Below, piece by piece: positions 8,126 through 16,409 of a stretch of DNA of 39,024 nt. Origin of the DNA: Armatimonadota bacterium (GTDB lineage Bacteria > Armatimonadota > Fimbriimonadia > Fimbriimonadales > GBS-DC); assembly GCA_013359125.1 (NCBI GenBank), contig JABWCR010000029.1, positions 1 through 39,024 on the forward strand, in the 5' to 3' direction. The notes under the pieces are model-generated. The model saw nothing but the letters and a program-made list of their open reading frames with translations, was not told the DNA's origin and ran no database searches. The translations under genes and the position numbers were made by a program. Position 1 is the stretch's first letter, and every line of letters begins with the position of its first letter.

Positions 8126-10555
8126 TTACGGCTCTGCGATGGGGTTCACGATGGTGTAGTGAATGTAGTTTGTCTCAATTGGAGCGGGACAGCCGCCGCC
8201 CGTAGTAGCAAATCCCATTCGAGTAATGCGCAGCACGCACGATCCGGGCATCTTTGCGTAGACCTGCACGTAGTACGAAGTCCAGGGCGGGGGCGGTCCG
8301 GGCACAGTTTCGACCGTTGCCTGGATGATGCTGCCCGTTTGGGGCGGTCCCGGGATGATCAGGGCGTTGCCTAGGGGCACGTCGGCATACCAGCCAATGG
8401 TGTGCGCGTGAGTACAGTCAGGGCAAGCATAGGCGCAACTAACGATCGGCAACCAGCCAGTGGTCACTTCGATCGTGCCGGCGAACCGATTGGTCAGAAG
8501 GCCTGAGACGGTAACCGCGCCGTCATGGACGCGCAGGGCAGCGGCGTTGGGGGTTCCCGGTGCGGATACCCCGTTGCCGTTTGCCCGCACACCGGCTCCT
8601 TCTGGATTGACGCCCAATGAAACGCCCCATGCGCCAAAGTAGGCGTCGTCGTCGTCGGCAGGCGCCACAAAGCCATAGGCTCCGGCCATGGAGGTGCCAA
8701 GATTGCCATAGTTGCCGCTTGCGGTATGTCGCCCATAAACGCCGAGGTAGTTGTCCGAAGTTCCATACACGCCGACGCCGTTTTCGCTTCTGCCGTTCAC
8801 CCCCGTGCTCTCGGTGCCCAGTTCGCCCGTGTTGAAGGTGGACTGGTGTCGGCCATAAGCGCCGACGTCGGGCAGCCCAAGACCTCCGCGATTGCTGGAG
8901 GAAAGATTGAGTGCTGCTACGCCGGCGGCAAAGTCGCTAATGCCGTAGACCCCGCTTGAGGTTTGGCTATTGCCGAGCACGCCGAACTGGGTAGCGCTGT
9001 TGCCTTGGACGCCATGGCCGTCTGTGCTGCGGCCTAATACGCCTTGATTGTTGCGGGATACTCCAACGACGCCATGGCTGTTCGTGCTGCTTCCAGTAAC
9101 GCCCACGCCGTTTCGGCTTTCGCCTCTTACCCCGTCGCCTCCTTGAGAAGTGTCGTCTGTGCCCCGCACGCCATAACTGGGCTCGCCGAGGCTTCCAAAC
9201 GTGCCGCTGTCATTAACGCCATACACCGCGCTTCCAGCGCCCATAGCTCTCGCGCCGATAGCGTGGCCGGCGCCGGTGTTTGTAATGGCGAACAGCGTGA
9301 TGATGTCGTCTCGGCTTTGAAAGAACGGCAGTCTGAGCTCGCCGGCAGTAGGATTTCCCCATGCTAAGCCGGTCTCTGTCATAGTAACGGCCTGTCCGAC
9401 CCCTGCGCCAAGCGCATTCAGCTTTGCTATGGACACCGCGCCGTCGGCGAGCATATTGGTCTGCACCCCTTGGTTTGCGATGGAGAACGAATTGCCGGTC
9501 AGGCTAAGGCCGGCGCCCGCTGTGTAACTCTGTGCGGGCTGCCATGTGCCATTGCCGACGGAGTCTGACGTAAGGACATAGCCTGCAGATGGGGAAAGGG
9601 TGAGTTGAATGCGGCTGGTCTTTATCCCACCGATAAACTCTGCTGCCGGTCCGGAGCCTAAGGTTCTGACGACCATTGCAGGGTTCGCGCTGGCCGCGTT
9701 GAGCGACTCGAAGTAGGCGGCGTATCCGACGCCGTTGGTGTAAGCGTGGAGCGCGGCCGCACTGTTCGAACTGTTGTCGATCTGAAAGAGACCGGCCCGA
9801 TCGGCGCCGCGAGTGTAAGCGAAGACGGCCGGCGAAGAGTTAGCCGCGTTGGTCATCTGCACTCGTAGGCCCCAACCCGTGCCGTTTGACAAGACATGAA
9901 CGGCGGCGTTGGAATTGGTCGGATTGTCTACTTGGAAGAGCGCAGCGCGTCCGGCGCCCTGGGCAGTGATGGAAAAGGCGGTCGATGCGCCCGAATATCC
10001 GCCGCTGTAGGGCAGCAGCAGTCGCGAGGCCGTCGGGTGCGACCAAACAAGCCGAGCGCCGTCGAACGTGAGGCTCTGTCCTGCCAGCGCGCCCGATGTT
10101 TCGATCGAAAAGGTATTTCCGACCAAGCGAAGACCCTCGCCCGCCATGCCGATGTCGTCGATGCCGTCGGCAAATCCGGACGGGATGCCTGAAAGCCCGC
10201 TCCACGGGCTACGACTGGAGAAAAGCGCTGTTGGCGCGTTGGCCAGTTTGATTCTGGGAGACAGAGTCGTGCCGCTGACTTCGATCTGAAGCCATCGGGC
10301 GGCGCCATCGAACACGGCTCCAAAGTCTAGGGATGCGCGAAAGAGGCCGTTGGATACGCCCACCCCGTTTCGGGTTACGGTAGGCCCGATTTGAGCGCCG
10401 CCTGTCGCTGAATCGTAAAGTCTAAAGGCCATGTCGAAGCTTCCGTTGGCTGGAAGCCCGTTGCTCTTCAAACTGCCTTGAAAGTCGATCTCGGTCTGTC
10501 CGAAGGCGCCGAGCGCCGCGACGACGAATAAGACTGTTGCAATGGCGAGTTTCAT
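8126..10555 (-). CDS. Large secreted tail-fibre-like repeat protein
   Basis: The start at 10555 (MKLAIATVLF) is preceded by GAGGAGG and yields a protein of about 809 residues with a signal peptide cut near AFGQ. Residues ~20-115 form a module (FQGSLKSNGLPANGSF, FRLYD, LSPRIKLANAPTALFS) shared with the protein at 35393-36976. Two linker blocks (AGEGLRLVGNTFSI and AGAGLSLTGNSFSI) precede segments of short Gly-Val repeats such as GVVGVSRNNQGVLGRS and GVYGTSDNYLGVYGRH. The C-terminal region (CAYACPDCTHAHTIGWY, PGPPPPW) differs from the other two paralogues. The composition (Gly, Ser, Asn, Ala; few Lys) suggests an extended trimeric or beta-solenoid surface fibre. Function is unknown; adhesion or biofilm matrix is a guess. 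Confidence 0.85.
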   Translation of the reverse strand: MKLAIATVLFVVAALGAFGQTEIDFQGSLKSNGLPANGSFDMAFRLYDSATGGAQIGPTVTRNGVGVSNGLFRASLDFGAVFDGAARWLQIEVSGTTLSPRIKLANAPTALFSSRSPWSGLSGIPSGFADGIDDIGMAGEGLRLVGNTFSIETSGALAGQSLTFDGARLVWSHPTASRLLLPYSGGYSGASTAFSITAQGAGRAALFQVDNPTNSNAAVHVLSNGTGWGLRVQMTNAANSSPAVFAYTRGADRAGLFQIDNSSNSAAALHAYTNGVGYAAYFESLNAASANPAMVVRTLGSGPAAEFIGGIKTSRIQLTLSPSAGYVLTSDSVGNGTWQPAQSYTAGAGLSLTGNSFSIANQGVQTNMLADGAVSIAKLNALGAGVGQAVTMTETGLAWGNPTAGELRLPFFQSRDDIITLFAITNTGAGHAIGARAMGAGSAVYGVNDSGTFGSLGEPSYGVRGTDDTSQGGDGVRGESRNGVGVTGSSTNSHGVVGVSRNNQGVLGRSTDGHGVQGNSATQFGVLGNSQTSSGVYGISDFAAGVAALNLSSSNRGGLGLPDVGAYGRHQSTFNTGELGTESTGVNGRSENGVGVYGTSDNYLGVYGRHTASGNYGNLGTSMAGAYGFVAPADDDDAYFGAWGVSLGVNPEGAGVRANGNGVSAPGTPNAAALRVHDGAVTVSGLLTNRFAGTIEVTTGWLPIVSCAYACPDCTHAHTIGWYADVPLGNALIIPGPPQTGSIIQATVETVPGPPPPWTSYYVQVYAKMPGSCVLRITRMGFATTGGGCPAPIETNYIHYTIVNPIAEP

Positions 10556-10644
10556 CGGATTTTCCTCCTCTATTGTGCGGCTATATATTCTAATCCTTTC
10601 TTGACGCAAATGTAGCGGGTATAACAGGCTTTACGGAGAGGTGT

Positions 10645-11055
10645 ATGGCAAAGATATCGGACTTGAGTTGGCTGACTGGGCATTGGAAGCGGGAGTTGCC
10701 GAACGGCATGGAGGGCGACGAGACCTGGACGCCCGCGACCGGGAGCATGATGGTGGGGGTCGGGCGAACGTTGCGCGGGGGGTCGTTGATCTTCTTAGAG
10801 TTTATGCGCGCGCGAGAGACGGAGAAGGGGCTGGAACTGCGGGTTTGGTTTGCTCACAAGGCCGAACTCTCGGGCGGTACGGCATTTGCGGAGAAGTCTT
10901 CCAAGCCTGGCGAGATTCTGTTCGAGAATTTGGCAAACGACTTTCCTCAGCGGATTCTCTATCGTTCGGACGGTCGGGATCGGCTTTTTGCGCGAATCGA
11001 AGGCGGCAAGGGCAATCCGGAAGAGTTTAAGTTCCGTCGGACGAGATTGGGGTAG
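10645..11055 (+). CDS. DUF6265 family protein
   Basis: This 136-residue soluble protein starts at an ATG preceded by GGAGAGG. It matches the DUF6265 pattern: LSWLTGHWKRELPNG at the start, DETWTPATGSMMVGVGRTLRGG, FLEFMRARE, and the C-terminal ENLANDFPQRILYRS followed by ARIEGG. The family is thought to form a lipocalin-like beta barrel; no ligand is known. The last 29 bp overlap the 3' end of the convergent membrane-protein gene, which is unusual but both frames look genuine. A GGTATAAC box at 10618-10625 may be its promoter. Confidence 0.85.
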   Translation: MAKISDLSWLTGHWKRELPNGMEGDETWTPATGSMMVGVGRTLRGGSLIFLEFMRARETEKGLELRVWFAHKAELSGGTAFAEKSSKPGEILFENLANDFPQRILYRSDGRDRLFARIEGGKGNPEEFKFRRTRLG

Positions 11056-11884
11056 AGGGCGGCGGTTCTTCGCCTCTCAGCCTTTTTTCGATTTCCCGTT
11101 CGGCTTCGTCGGATTGTCCCGGGTACCAGGTGATGATCCGGTCGTACTTGCGTTGCAATTTCTCTTTTTCGGACCTTAGTTCGTAGATTTTGGCTTCTGC
11201 GTCTGCGGCATTGACGCCATGCCTGTGGGCGTCCGCGGTTTGGAGCGCAAGGTTGAGATGGGGCAGTTCGTTGTCGATCTCTCGGATTCGTTTTTTGAAG
11301 TGATAGCCTTCGTCCAACCATCCATAGTCGGGAGAATCTTCTTGAGGTATTCGCGCTGCGACGCCCTTTACCCATTGAAGGTCTTCATAGGCGATGTCCT
11401 TTCTCAGCCAAGCCTTGAACAACATGAAGCCGAACAGCGAGGGCAGGCCAATTTCAAGAAGTCCCATAAACGCGGTGAGCATGTAGGAAGTAGCTCTCGG
11501 TCGGCCTTGTTCGATCATCAGGTCGGCTCTGAAGTAACTGATCGCGGCAATGGCGCCGACACAAGCCAAGAAGATGAGCAGCGTGAAGAACCGAAGGATG
11601 CCTGGAGCTCTGTAGTGGCGTTCCAACAAGTAGGCATGCAGCGCCAAGCCCGTACCCATGTGCACGATGCCGCCTATCATGTAGGACGCGACGTCGTCTT
11701 GAGTGAATCTGCGGATGGCGGCGGCCGTGAGCATGGCAAACGCTATGGAGACAATGATCAGCGCCATCGTCCAGCCGACCGTGGCTCGTACCGCCGAATC
11801 GTATTCTTCTTGGACGTTTTGGCGCATTAGGTTGCCGGCTTGAATGAAGCGCGCGTGATCGTTCTGATCTTGATTGGACGCCAT
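11027..11884 (-). CDS. Four-helix membrane protein with cytoplasmic coiled coil, unknown family
   Basis: The chosen start (MASNQDQND, 11884) has GGGAGG 7 nt upstream and gives 285 residues. The longer frame adds an Arg-rich stretch without a ribosome site. Four hydrophobic segments follow: TVGWTMALIIVSIAFAMLTA, then IGGIVHMGTGLALHAYLL, FFTLLIFLACVGAIAAISYF and LTAFMGLLEIGLPSLFGFML. The C-terminal ~110 residues are charged and helical (KKRIREIDNELPHLN, KIYELRSEKEKLQRKYDRI), probably a coiled coil. I do not recognise the family. It is the last gene of a minus-strand cassette with the vWA protein (11-bp gap) and the small membrane protein to its right. Confidence 0.8.
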   Translation of the reverse strand: MASNQDQNDHARFIQAGNLMRQNVQEEYDSAVRATVGWTMALIIVSIAFAMLTAAAIRRFTQDDVASYMIGGIVHMGTGLALHAYLLERHYRAPGILRFFTLLIFLACVGAIAAISYFRADLMIEQGRPRATSYMLTAFMGLLEIGLPSLFGFMLFKAWLRKDIAYEDLQWVKGVAARIPQEDSPDYGWLDEGYHFKKRIREIDNELPHLNLALQTADAHRHGVNAADAEAKIYELRSEKEKLQRKYDRIITWYPGQSDEAEREIEKRLRGEEPPPSTPISSDGT

Positions 11885-11895
11885 GAGATGCCTCC

Positions 11896-12618
11896 CTACA
11901 GAAATCCCTCTTGCTTCAGCCCGTAGTGCCTGGCAGGTTCTAAAGTTTCGCCTGCGCCGTACAGGGCGACTTTGCCGAACGCTTCTTCGCACTTGGCTCT
12001 AAAACGAGATTGGCTTGCTTCCGGTATCCCGTGCATTGCGATTTCTACGCTGTTGTCTTTGGGCGCTCCCCAGGCCATAGCCAGTGGGTCTCGAAACATC
12101 TTCGCCGCCATCCCGGGCTGCTTGCAGGGGTCTGGAACGAGATCGGTGTAGCCGACGATGAGTTTCCTCTTGAACCCGGCGTTTTCCGGCTTTATAGCAA
12201 ACTCAAAGGCTCTTTCCAATGCCGTCGCCACATCCGTCCCGCACCGATGCTCGGCGCCGTCGCTCGATTTATGGCACGGCTTGGGCTTCCATGCGGCATT
12301 ATAAGCGGCGACAAGTTGATCCCGGTCCTTTTTGAAACCGATGACAGGCACGCTCCTTGGGATTTCTGGGGCGTGATCGCAGGTAACGAACGCGACCTGA
12401 TCGTTTTCTTTGAGGAAGTCCTTGGTCAGCACGTTCTTGAACTCGTTGCGCCACGATCCAGACCTTGCTTGAGCCGACTCCGTCGGGTCGATGACGACGA
12501 CCAATAGGAGACCCTTGCCCGCGTTCGGACCAGACGCGGTTCCGCCCCCAGTCCCGTTGCAAGCCTGGTTGCAAACGAGCGCAACAATCGCTAGAACAAG
12601 CAGTCCGATTCTCTTCAA
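11896..12618 (-). CDS. Exported von Willebrand factor A-like protein
   Basis: The start is placed at a TTG (12618; LKRIGLLVLAIVALVC) with AGGTG upstream, which puts a hydrophobic export signal at the N-terminus; an upstream ATG at 12696 would bury it. The protein has 240 residues. A Cys at residue 20 (NQAC) could be lipidated, though the lipobox is poor. The vWA-type metal site is DPTES at 44-48 (Asp-x-Thr-x-Ser), after the strand LLLVVVI. Further elements are CGTDVATALERAF and the strand KLIVGYTDLVPD. vWA domains bind protein partners through a metal ion. Two membrane-protein genes flank it in the same direction, suggesting a shared envelope complex. Confidence 0.78.
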   Translation of the reverse strand: MKRIGLLVLAIVALVCNQACNGTGGGTASGPNAGKGLLLVVVIDPTESAQARSGSWRNEFKNVLTKDFLKENDQVAFVTCDHAPEIPRSVPVIGFKKDRDQLVAAYNAAWKPKPCHKSSDGAEHRCGTDVATALERAFEFAIKPENAGFKRKLIVGYTDLVPDPCKQPGMAAKMFRDPLAMAWGAPKDNSVEIAMHGIPEASQSRFRAKCEEAFGKVALYGAGETLEPARHYGLKQEGFL

Positions 12619-12692
12619 TGCCCTTTCACCTGCCCTACTATACCTACTACTACATAGTGATCCAGAGTTCCTGCCAATCGACTGCGAATCTT

Positions 12693-13160
12693 TCAATCGG
12701 GGAGCGAAGTTCTGTCCGAAAGCGCGGCGCTTAACTCTTCAAGCGCCCTCTGATCAAACTGATCGAGTTCTGCTTCGGTGCACCGTATTGTCAGGCGTTT
12801 GACATCGGCGTCCGTTTGGACTTTTTCAAGTTCTTTAAAGTACGCCGGAGTGATCATATATGCGATTCTGTATGCAGGGCTGTCGCCTTCTCTGGGGATC
12901 GTGCCTAAGTATCCGTTCACTTCGCTCCGCGTCAGGTCGGCCCGACGGATGTTACAGACCTCATACTGACGAGTTCGCCCAGACTCGGCCGATTCCAAGA
13001 AAACCTCAATGATCGCTTTCTGGCTCTCTTCCTGTTTCTTGAGCGCCTTGCGCGTTTTGAAAGAGTAAGTAGCCGCAATTGTAGCAAAGATGGCTCCGAA
13101 GATTCCGATGGGGTCTGCAATCCATCCTAGGCTGCCCAAAAACTCCACTATGCCTTCCAT
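12693..13160 (-). CDS. Small membrane-anchored protein, unknown family
   Basis: This 155-residue protein has one N-terminal membrane segment (WIADPIGIFGAIFATIAATYSF, split here as residues ~13-34). A basic helix follows (KTRKALKKQEESQK), then a cytoplasmic domain containing CNIRRADLTRSEVNGYLG, RIAYMITPAYFKELEKVQ and TIRCTEAELDQFD. The regular mix of strands and helices suggests a folded domain, but I cannot name a family. It is the first gene of the cassette with the vWA protein and the four-helix membrane protein, 74 bp before the vWA start. The gene begins 63 bp beyond the 3' end of tRNA-Gln, on the same strand. Confidence 0.75.
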   Translation of the reverse strand: MEGIVEFLGSLGWIADPIGIFGAIFATIAATYSFKTRKALKKQEESQKAIIEVFLESAESGRTRQYEVCNIRRADLTRSEVNGYLGTIPREGDSPAYRIAYMITPAYFKELEKVQTDADVKRLTIRCTEAELDQFDQRALEELSAALSDRTSLPD

Positions 13161-13223
13161 GAGCCACTACTTCAACTAGAAGACATAGAGTTCCTATGTG
13201 TGCTTCAATCTTGGAGAAGAAAC

Positions 13224-13297
13224 TGGCTGCGGGAGATGGATTCGAACCATCACTACTAGATCCAGAGTCTAGCGTCCTGCCGTTAGACGATCCCGCA
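13224..13297 (-). tRNA. tRNA-Gln (anticodon CUG)
   Basis: The acceptor stem TGCGGGA/TCCCGCA is perfect, with discriminator G and an encoded CCA. The D arm is GTC...GGAC; the anticodon stem CTAGA/TCTAG encloses loop CTCTGGA with anticodon CTG. The T arm is GATGG-TTCGAAT-CCATC. Length is 74 nt with CCA. A TATAAT box lies 11 nt upstream of the mature 5' end. Confidence 0.97.
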
Positions 13298-13308
13298 ACG
13301 ACTAACGA

Positions 13309-13314
13309 ATTATA
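13309..13314 (-). promoter_or_regulatory. -10 box of tRNA-Gln
   Basis: GGG-TATAAT on the minus strand, 11 nt before the tRNA 5' end. It lies between the tRNA and the stop of the 615-aa gene. No clear -35 is visible. Confidence 0.65.
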
Positions 13315-13324
13315 CCCTTGCCTG

Positions 13325-15172
13325 CTACCGAAGCAGCGCGCGCTGGGCCGCCTGGCGATAGGCGTCCCGAACCGCGTTTGCCATCGCGTTGGATGCCGGG
13401 CTGGCCTCGTTCATCGGAGGCAAGTTGGGCAACGGATCGAAGTAGGGGTCCTCGAATTCGACTTTCAGTTTCCAACCGAAGTATCGCTCGCCATCGTGGT
13501 CGAAGGGGGAAAAGCCGGAATGCTCTCGAACCAAACGAGCCCTTGATTGACCGCCCTGAGGGATGGAATGAAGCAGTTTGTCCGCTTTACCCTTGGCCGA
13601 ATCGATGGTCAGCGGTTCGATACGGTGGCCGAAAGTCGCGCCCGCCCGCAGATCGATGGCTTCCCAAACAATCTCGATCTCTACCTCTTCGATCGCTCGC
13701 GCCACTCGCGAGACCTGGAACATGCGCGAGGCCAAGTTCGTCTCTAATCGCTCGATCTTGCGCATCCAGTCCTCGTGCGCTCGCTTCCACTGTCGCATCC
13801 GTTCTCCGCGCTCTCGATCCAACTCTGGCCGAGATTCCAGATAGCCTCTCGGAACTTCCAGCCGCTCTGGATTGGTGTAGGGCTCGATGGCGTCCTTTTC
13901 GGACAAAATCGGCTCGCCGGGCGTTCGATAAGGCGTGTACTCCCATTCGGCTTTGCGATCAACCGACTTCAGGCGCACAAAGAGCAGCGCCTCGGCGTTT
14001 TGGGTCATTTCGGACACCTCGGCCGGGCTCATCCGAGCGATCTGATCGACTTCGGTTATACCGCCCAAAGCAGGCGCGGAACCCTTGTCCAGCATTCTGA
14101 CGCCGCGGAAACTTTGGCGGAGTTCGCCCATGATGCGCGTTACGGCATTCTTGGGCAGGTAACCGGTATCCCCGGCATCGATCACGACGGCCATTCGTCG
14201 CAGGCCGCGCAAGTCGGGTACTGAATCCTTGACGACCGTCGTATTGCCGACGTAACCAGCCTTGCCGAATCGTGCCAGCGCAGGGACCCAAAGGTCGGCG
14301 CTCGGTACCGATAGGCAGGCGATGGTATGGCCGTTGCTCATCGTGGCGCCCAAGATGCCGTATTCGTTCGGCGCGGTTTTTTCGAAAGCCGCGTATTGCG
14401 ATCCGATGATGTTGCGCATGGTGGGCGTGGCGCGCGCGGCGCCATCGCGGGTCAAGAAGTAGATTTGGTTGGAGTTTTCCAGCCGGTGCGAGTTCTCAAA
14501 CGTTTGGCCCGGGGCGATCTGCTTCCAATCCAGTTCTGGCCGGCGCTGATTGACAAATCCCTCGATCCACTCGCGCACGGCGGGCACGCGGGCGGCTTCC
14601 GGGTCGACGACCGCGGTCCAAACCTTCACGTCCCATTCGTTGCGGCTTTCCAGAGGCTTCTTGTTGCTGTAGGCGACTTCTGTCCAGCATCGCTCGATCG
14701 CCTTCTGTATAGAAAAATCGCCCGGAGCATAGACCACGATCCAAAGCTGATTGGGTTTGCGAGGCTGGAGGTATTGCCACATCACGCGGTATCCGGCCTT
14801 GGCTTTGGGCAGTCGCGTCAGGTCCATGCGTCCGCCGATCGCTTCGTTCATGCGCTCTAACAGGGGCTTGGGCGTCTGTAACGTGTCGATCAAGAAGATG
14901 CGAGCGCCTGGTTGGTCGACGCTGGACCGAAGTTGCGTTACGTCGTTCCATCCCGTTCGCTTCAAGGCTCGGCGCGCTTTGCCGGGCTGGGTTGTCAGAA
15001 CCAGGTGGCTCCAAACCTCGTCCGACGGCCCGGTCCACACGATCGCGGGCGTATCGGTTACGACTGGCAAATTGCCGACTAAATAGTCTCCGCCGCGCCC
15101 TAACTGGGCTGCGCCCATCGATAGGACGCCCATCGTTACTGCCGTTATGAGGGTCATTCGCGCGATCTTCAA
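13325..15172 (-). CDS. Exported 615-aa protein of unknown function
   Basis: The TTG start at 15172 is supported by GGAGG 9 nt upstream and a signal peptide directly after (KIARMTLITAVTMGVLSMGAAQ). The body has no motif I recognise. Visible blocks are IFLIDTLQTPKPLLERMNEA, LWIVVYAPGDFSIQKAIERCW, GILGATMSNGHTIACLSVPS, MAVVIDAGDTGYLPKNAV and a basic, probably helical stretch RERGERMRQWKRAHEDWMRKIERLE, split here. The C-terminal third has GERYFGWKLKVEFEDPYFDP. Tryptophan and charged residues are common, so it is probably a soluble periplasmic or surface protein. It lies alone between a divergent phage-type gene and tRNA-Gln. No function is proposed. Confidence 0.8.
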   Translation of the reverse strand: MKIARMTLITAVTMGVLSMGAAQLGRGGDYLVGNLPVVTDTPAIVWTGPSDEVWSHLVLTTQPGKARRALKRTGWNDVTQLRSSVDQPGARIFLIDTLQTPKPLLERMNEAIGGRMDLTRLPKAKAGYRVMWQYLQPRKPNQLWIVVYAPGDFSIQKAIERCWTEVAYSNKKPLESRNEWDVKVWTAVVDPEAARVPAVREWIEGFVNQRRPELDWKQIAPGQTFENSHRLENSNQIYFLTRDGAARATPTMRNIIGSQYAAFEKTAPNEYGILGATMSNGHTIACLSVPSADLWVPALARFGKAGYVGNTTVVKDSVPDLRGLRRMAVVIDAGDTGYLPKNAVTRIMGELRQSFRGVRMLDKGSAPALGGITEVDQIARMSPAEVSEMTQNAEALLFVRLKSVDRKAEWEYTPYRTPGEPILSEKDAIEPYTNPERLEVPRGYLESRPELDRERGERMRQWKRAHEDWMRKIERLETNLASRMFQVSRVARAIEEVEIEIVWEAIDLRAGATFGHRIEPLTIDSAKGKADKLLHSIPQGGQSRARLVREHSGFSPFDHDGERYFGWKLKVEFEDPYFDPLPNLPPMNEASPASNAMANAVRDAYRQAAQRALLR

Positions 15173-15229
15173 GGCCGTTTTCCTCCAACTCTCACCGCTT
15201 TGCCTAAGGATAGTTCAGGGGCGACCGAA

Positions 15230-15235
15230 ATTATA
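15230..15235 (-). promoter_or_regulatory. -10 box upstream of the 615-aa gene
   Basis: GG-TATAAT on the minus strand, 57 nt before the TTG start at 15172, in the gap between the two divergent genes. Confidence 0.5.
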
Positions 15236-15325
15236 CCAGCCACCCCTATTTATTCTGGCTTTGGCACGCCCGTTTCGCAGGTTGACGGTTGCGCTTTAGA
15301 TCGCCTTACCAGCGGAGGTGACGAT

Positions 15326-16393
15326 TTGAAACTGTTCGACCGAATAAAACGCAGGCCGTTGACCAAGGAGCTTGCGCCGAGCGGGATCGTCTCGACCGGA
15401 GAGCGACTGCCCAAGTGGAACGGCGACGAACTGATCGCCAAGCACGGTTATGCTATCTATGAGAAGATGAGCCAGGACGCGCACGTTAAGGCCTGTTTGA
15501 ACGCCAAACGGTATGCCCTGCTCAGCGTCGGATGGCGCATTGAGGCGGCGGACAAATCGATTCTGGCTCAAAGAGCGGCGCGGTTTTGCCAGGACGCGCT
15601 CAATCAGATCGAGGGCGGGTTGAGGACCGTGCTTTGGAACGCGCTGGACGCCTTGAGCAAGGGTTTTAGCGTTCAGGAGACGATCTTTGCGCAGTCTGGC
15701 AGCGCTCTCGTCATCCGTACGACGAAAGCGAAAGACCCGTCTGCGTTCGTGTTCGAGACGGATGAGTTTGGCAACATCCTCGCCTTGCGCATGACGACGC
15801 CGGACGGTCGCACAATCGATTTGCCGCCCGAAAAGTTCATCGTCTATCCCTTTGGGGTCAAGTACGAATCGCCCTATGGCGAATCGGATCTAAAAGCCGC
15901 TTACAAGCATTGGTTCGCCAAAGATCGCCTTATCCGGTTCTGGAACGTTTACTTGGAGAAGTTTGCGACGCCAACTCTGATCGGCACGTATCAGCGCGGC
16001 TTGCCTCCGCAACTGCAGTCTGAATTGTTGGAGGCTTTGGAGCGCGTGCAACAAGAAACAGCCATCGTAACTCCCGAGGAGGTGCGAATTCAGGCTTTAG
16101 AGATCGCTCAGCATGGCGCCGGGGCGTACAAAGAGGCATTGGCCTTTCACAACGCGGAGATCTCTAAGTCCATTTTGGGCGAGACTTTGACGGTGGACGA
16201 GGGACGGACGGTGGGCAGCCTTGCGCTAGGTCAGGTGCACATGGATGCTTTGGCCGCGCATCTTCGTTCCATCCGGCTCGATTTGGCGGATCGTGTGGCG
16301 GCGCGACAAATTCTCAAGCCTCTGATCGAACTCAACTTGCCTGGAGCGCCGGTCCCTCGCTTTGAATGGGAAGAATCGACCCGCTGGACTTGA
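15326..16393 (+). CDS. Phage portal protein of the Mu gp29 type (DUF935), solitary
   Basis: The best start is a TTG at 15326 preceded by GGAGGT 7 nt away, giving 355 residues (LKLFDRIKRRPLTKEL); the open frame extends 42 codons further upstream without a ribosome site. DUF935 landmarks are DAHVKACLNAKRYALLSVGW, ALSKGFSVQETIF, the portal core YPFGVKYESPYGESDLKAAY, FWNVYLEKFATPTLIGTY and SILGETLTVDEGRTVGS. Portals form the dodecameric DNA gate of phage heads. Mu gp29 is about 510 residues, so this copy ends soon after the core. No terminase, protease, capsid or tail gene is next to it. The open frame is undamaged, so it is either a recently stranded prophage remnant or a domesticated gene. Its stop codon lies inside the dnaK operator. 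Confidence 0.85.
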   Translation: MKLFDRIKRRPLTKELAPSGIVSTGERLPKWNGDELIAKHGYAIYEKMSQDAHVKACLNAKRYALLSVGWRIEAADKSILAQRAARFCQDALNQIEGGLRTVLWNALDALSKGFSVQETIFAQSGSALVIRTTKAKDPSAFVFETDEFGNILALRMTTPDGRTIDLPPEKFIVYPFGVKYESPYGESDLKAAYKHWFAKDRLIRFWNVYLEKFATPTLIGTYQRGLPPQLQSELLEALERVQQETAIVTPEEVRIQALEIAQHGAGAYKEALAFHNAEISKSILGETLTVDEGRTVGSLALGQVHMDALAAHLRSIRLDLADRVAARQILKPLIELNLPGAPVPRFEWEESTRWT

Positions 16394-16409
16394 TAATATC
16401 GCGCTCAAG
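16389..16409. promoter_or_regulatory. HAIR-like operator (HspR binding site) upstream of dnaK
   Basis: CTTGATA - 7 nt - GCTCAAG matches the HAIR layout CTTGAGT-N7-ACTCAAG known from actinobacterial HspR regulons, with the CTTGA and TCAAG cores and the spacing exact. It lies between the -35 and -10 of the dnaK promoter and covers the portal stop codon. The operon's third gene encodes an HspR-like repressor, so autoregulation is expected. Confidence 0.8.

Noticed and set aside
10601-10625. TTGACG and TATAAC as a -35/-10 pair for the DUF6265 gene
   Set aside because: The spacer is only 13 nt, too short for a standard promoter; the GGTATAAC alone could still act.
10687-10703. Weak similarity to the tRNA-Gln 3' end, considered as the other attachment site of the vWA cassette
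   Set aside because: Only short GCGGGAG and CCGAAC pieces match with a gap, and they encode conserved residues of the DUF6265 protein.
15200-15325. Longer N-terminus for the portal protein
   Set aside because: The upstream TTG lacks a ribosome site and the peptide is not portal-like; the TTG at 15326 has GGAGGT at proper distance.
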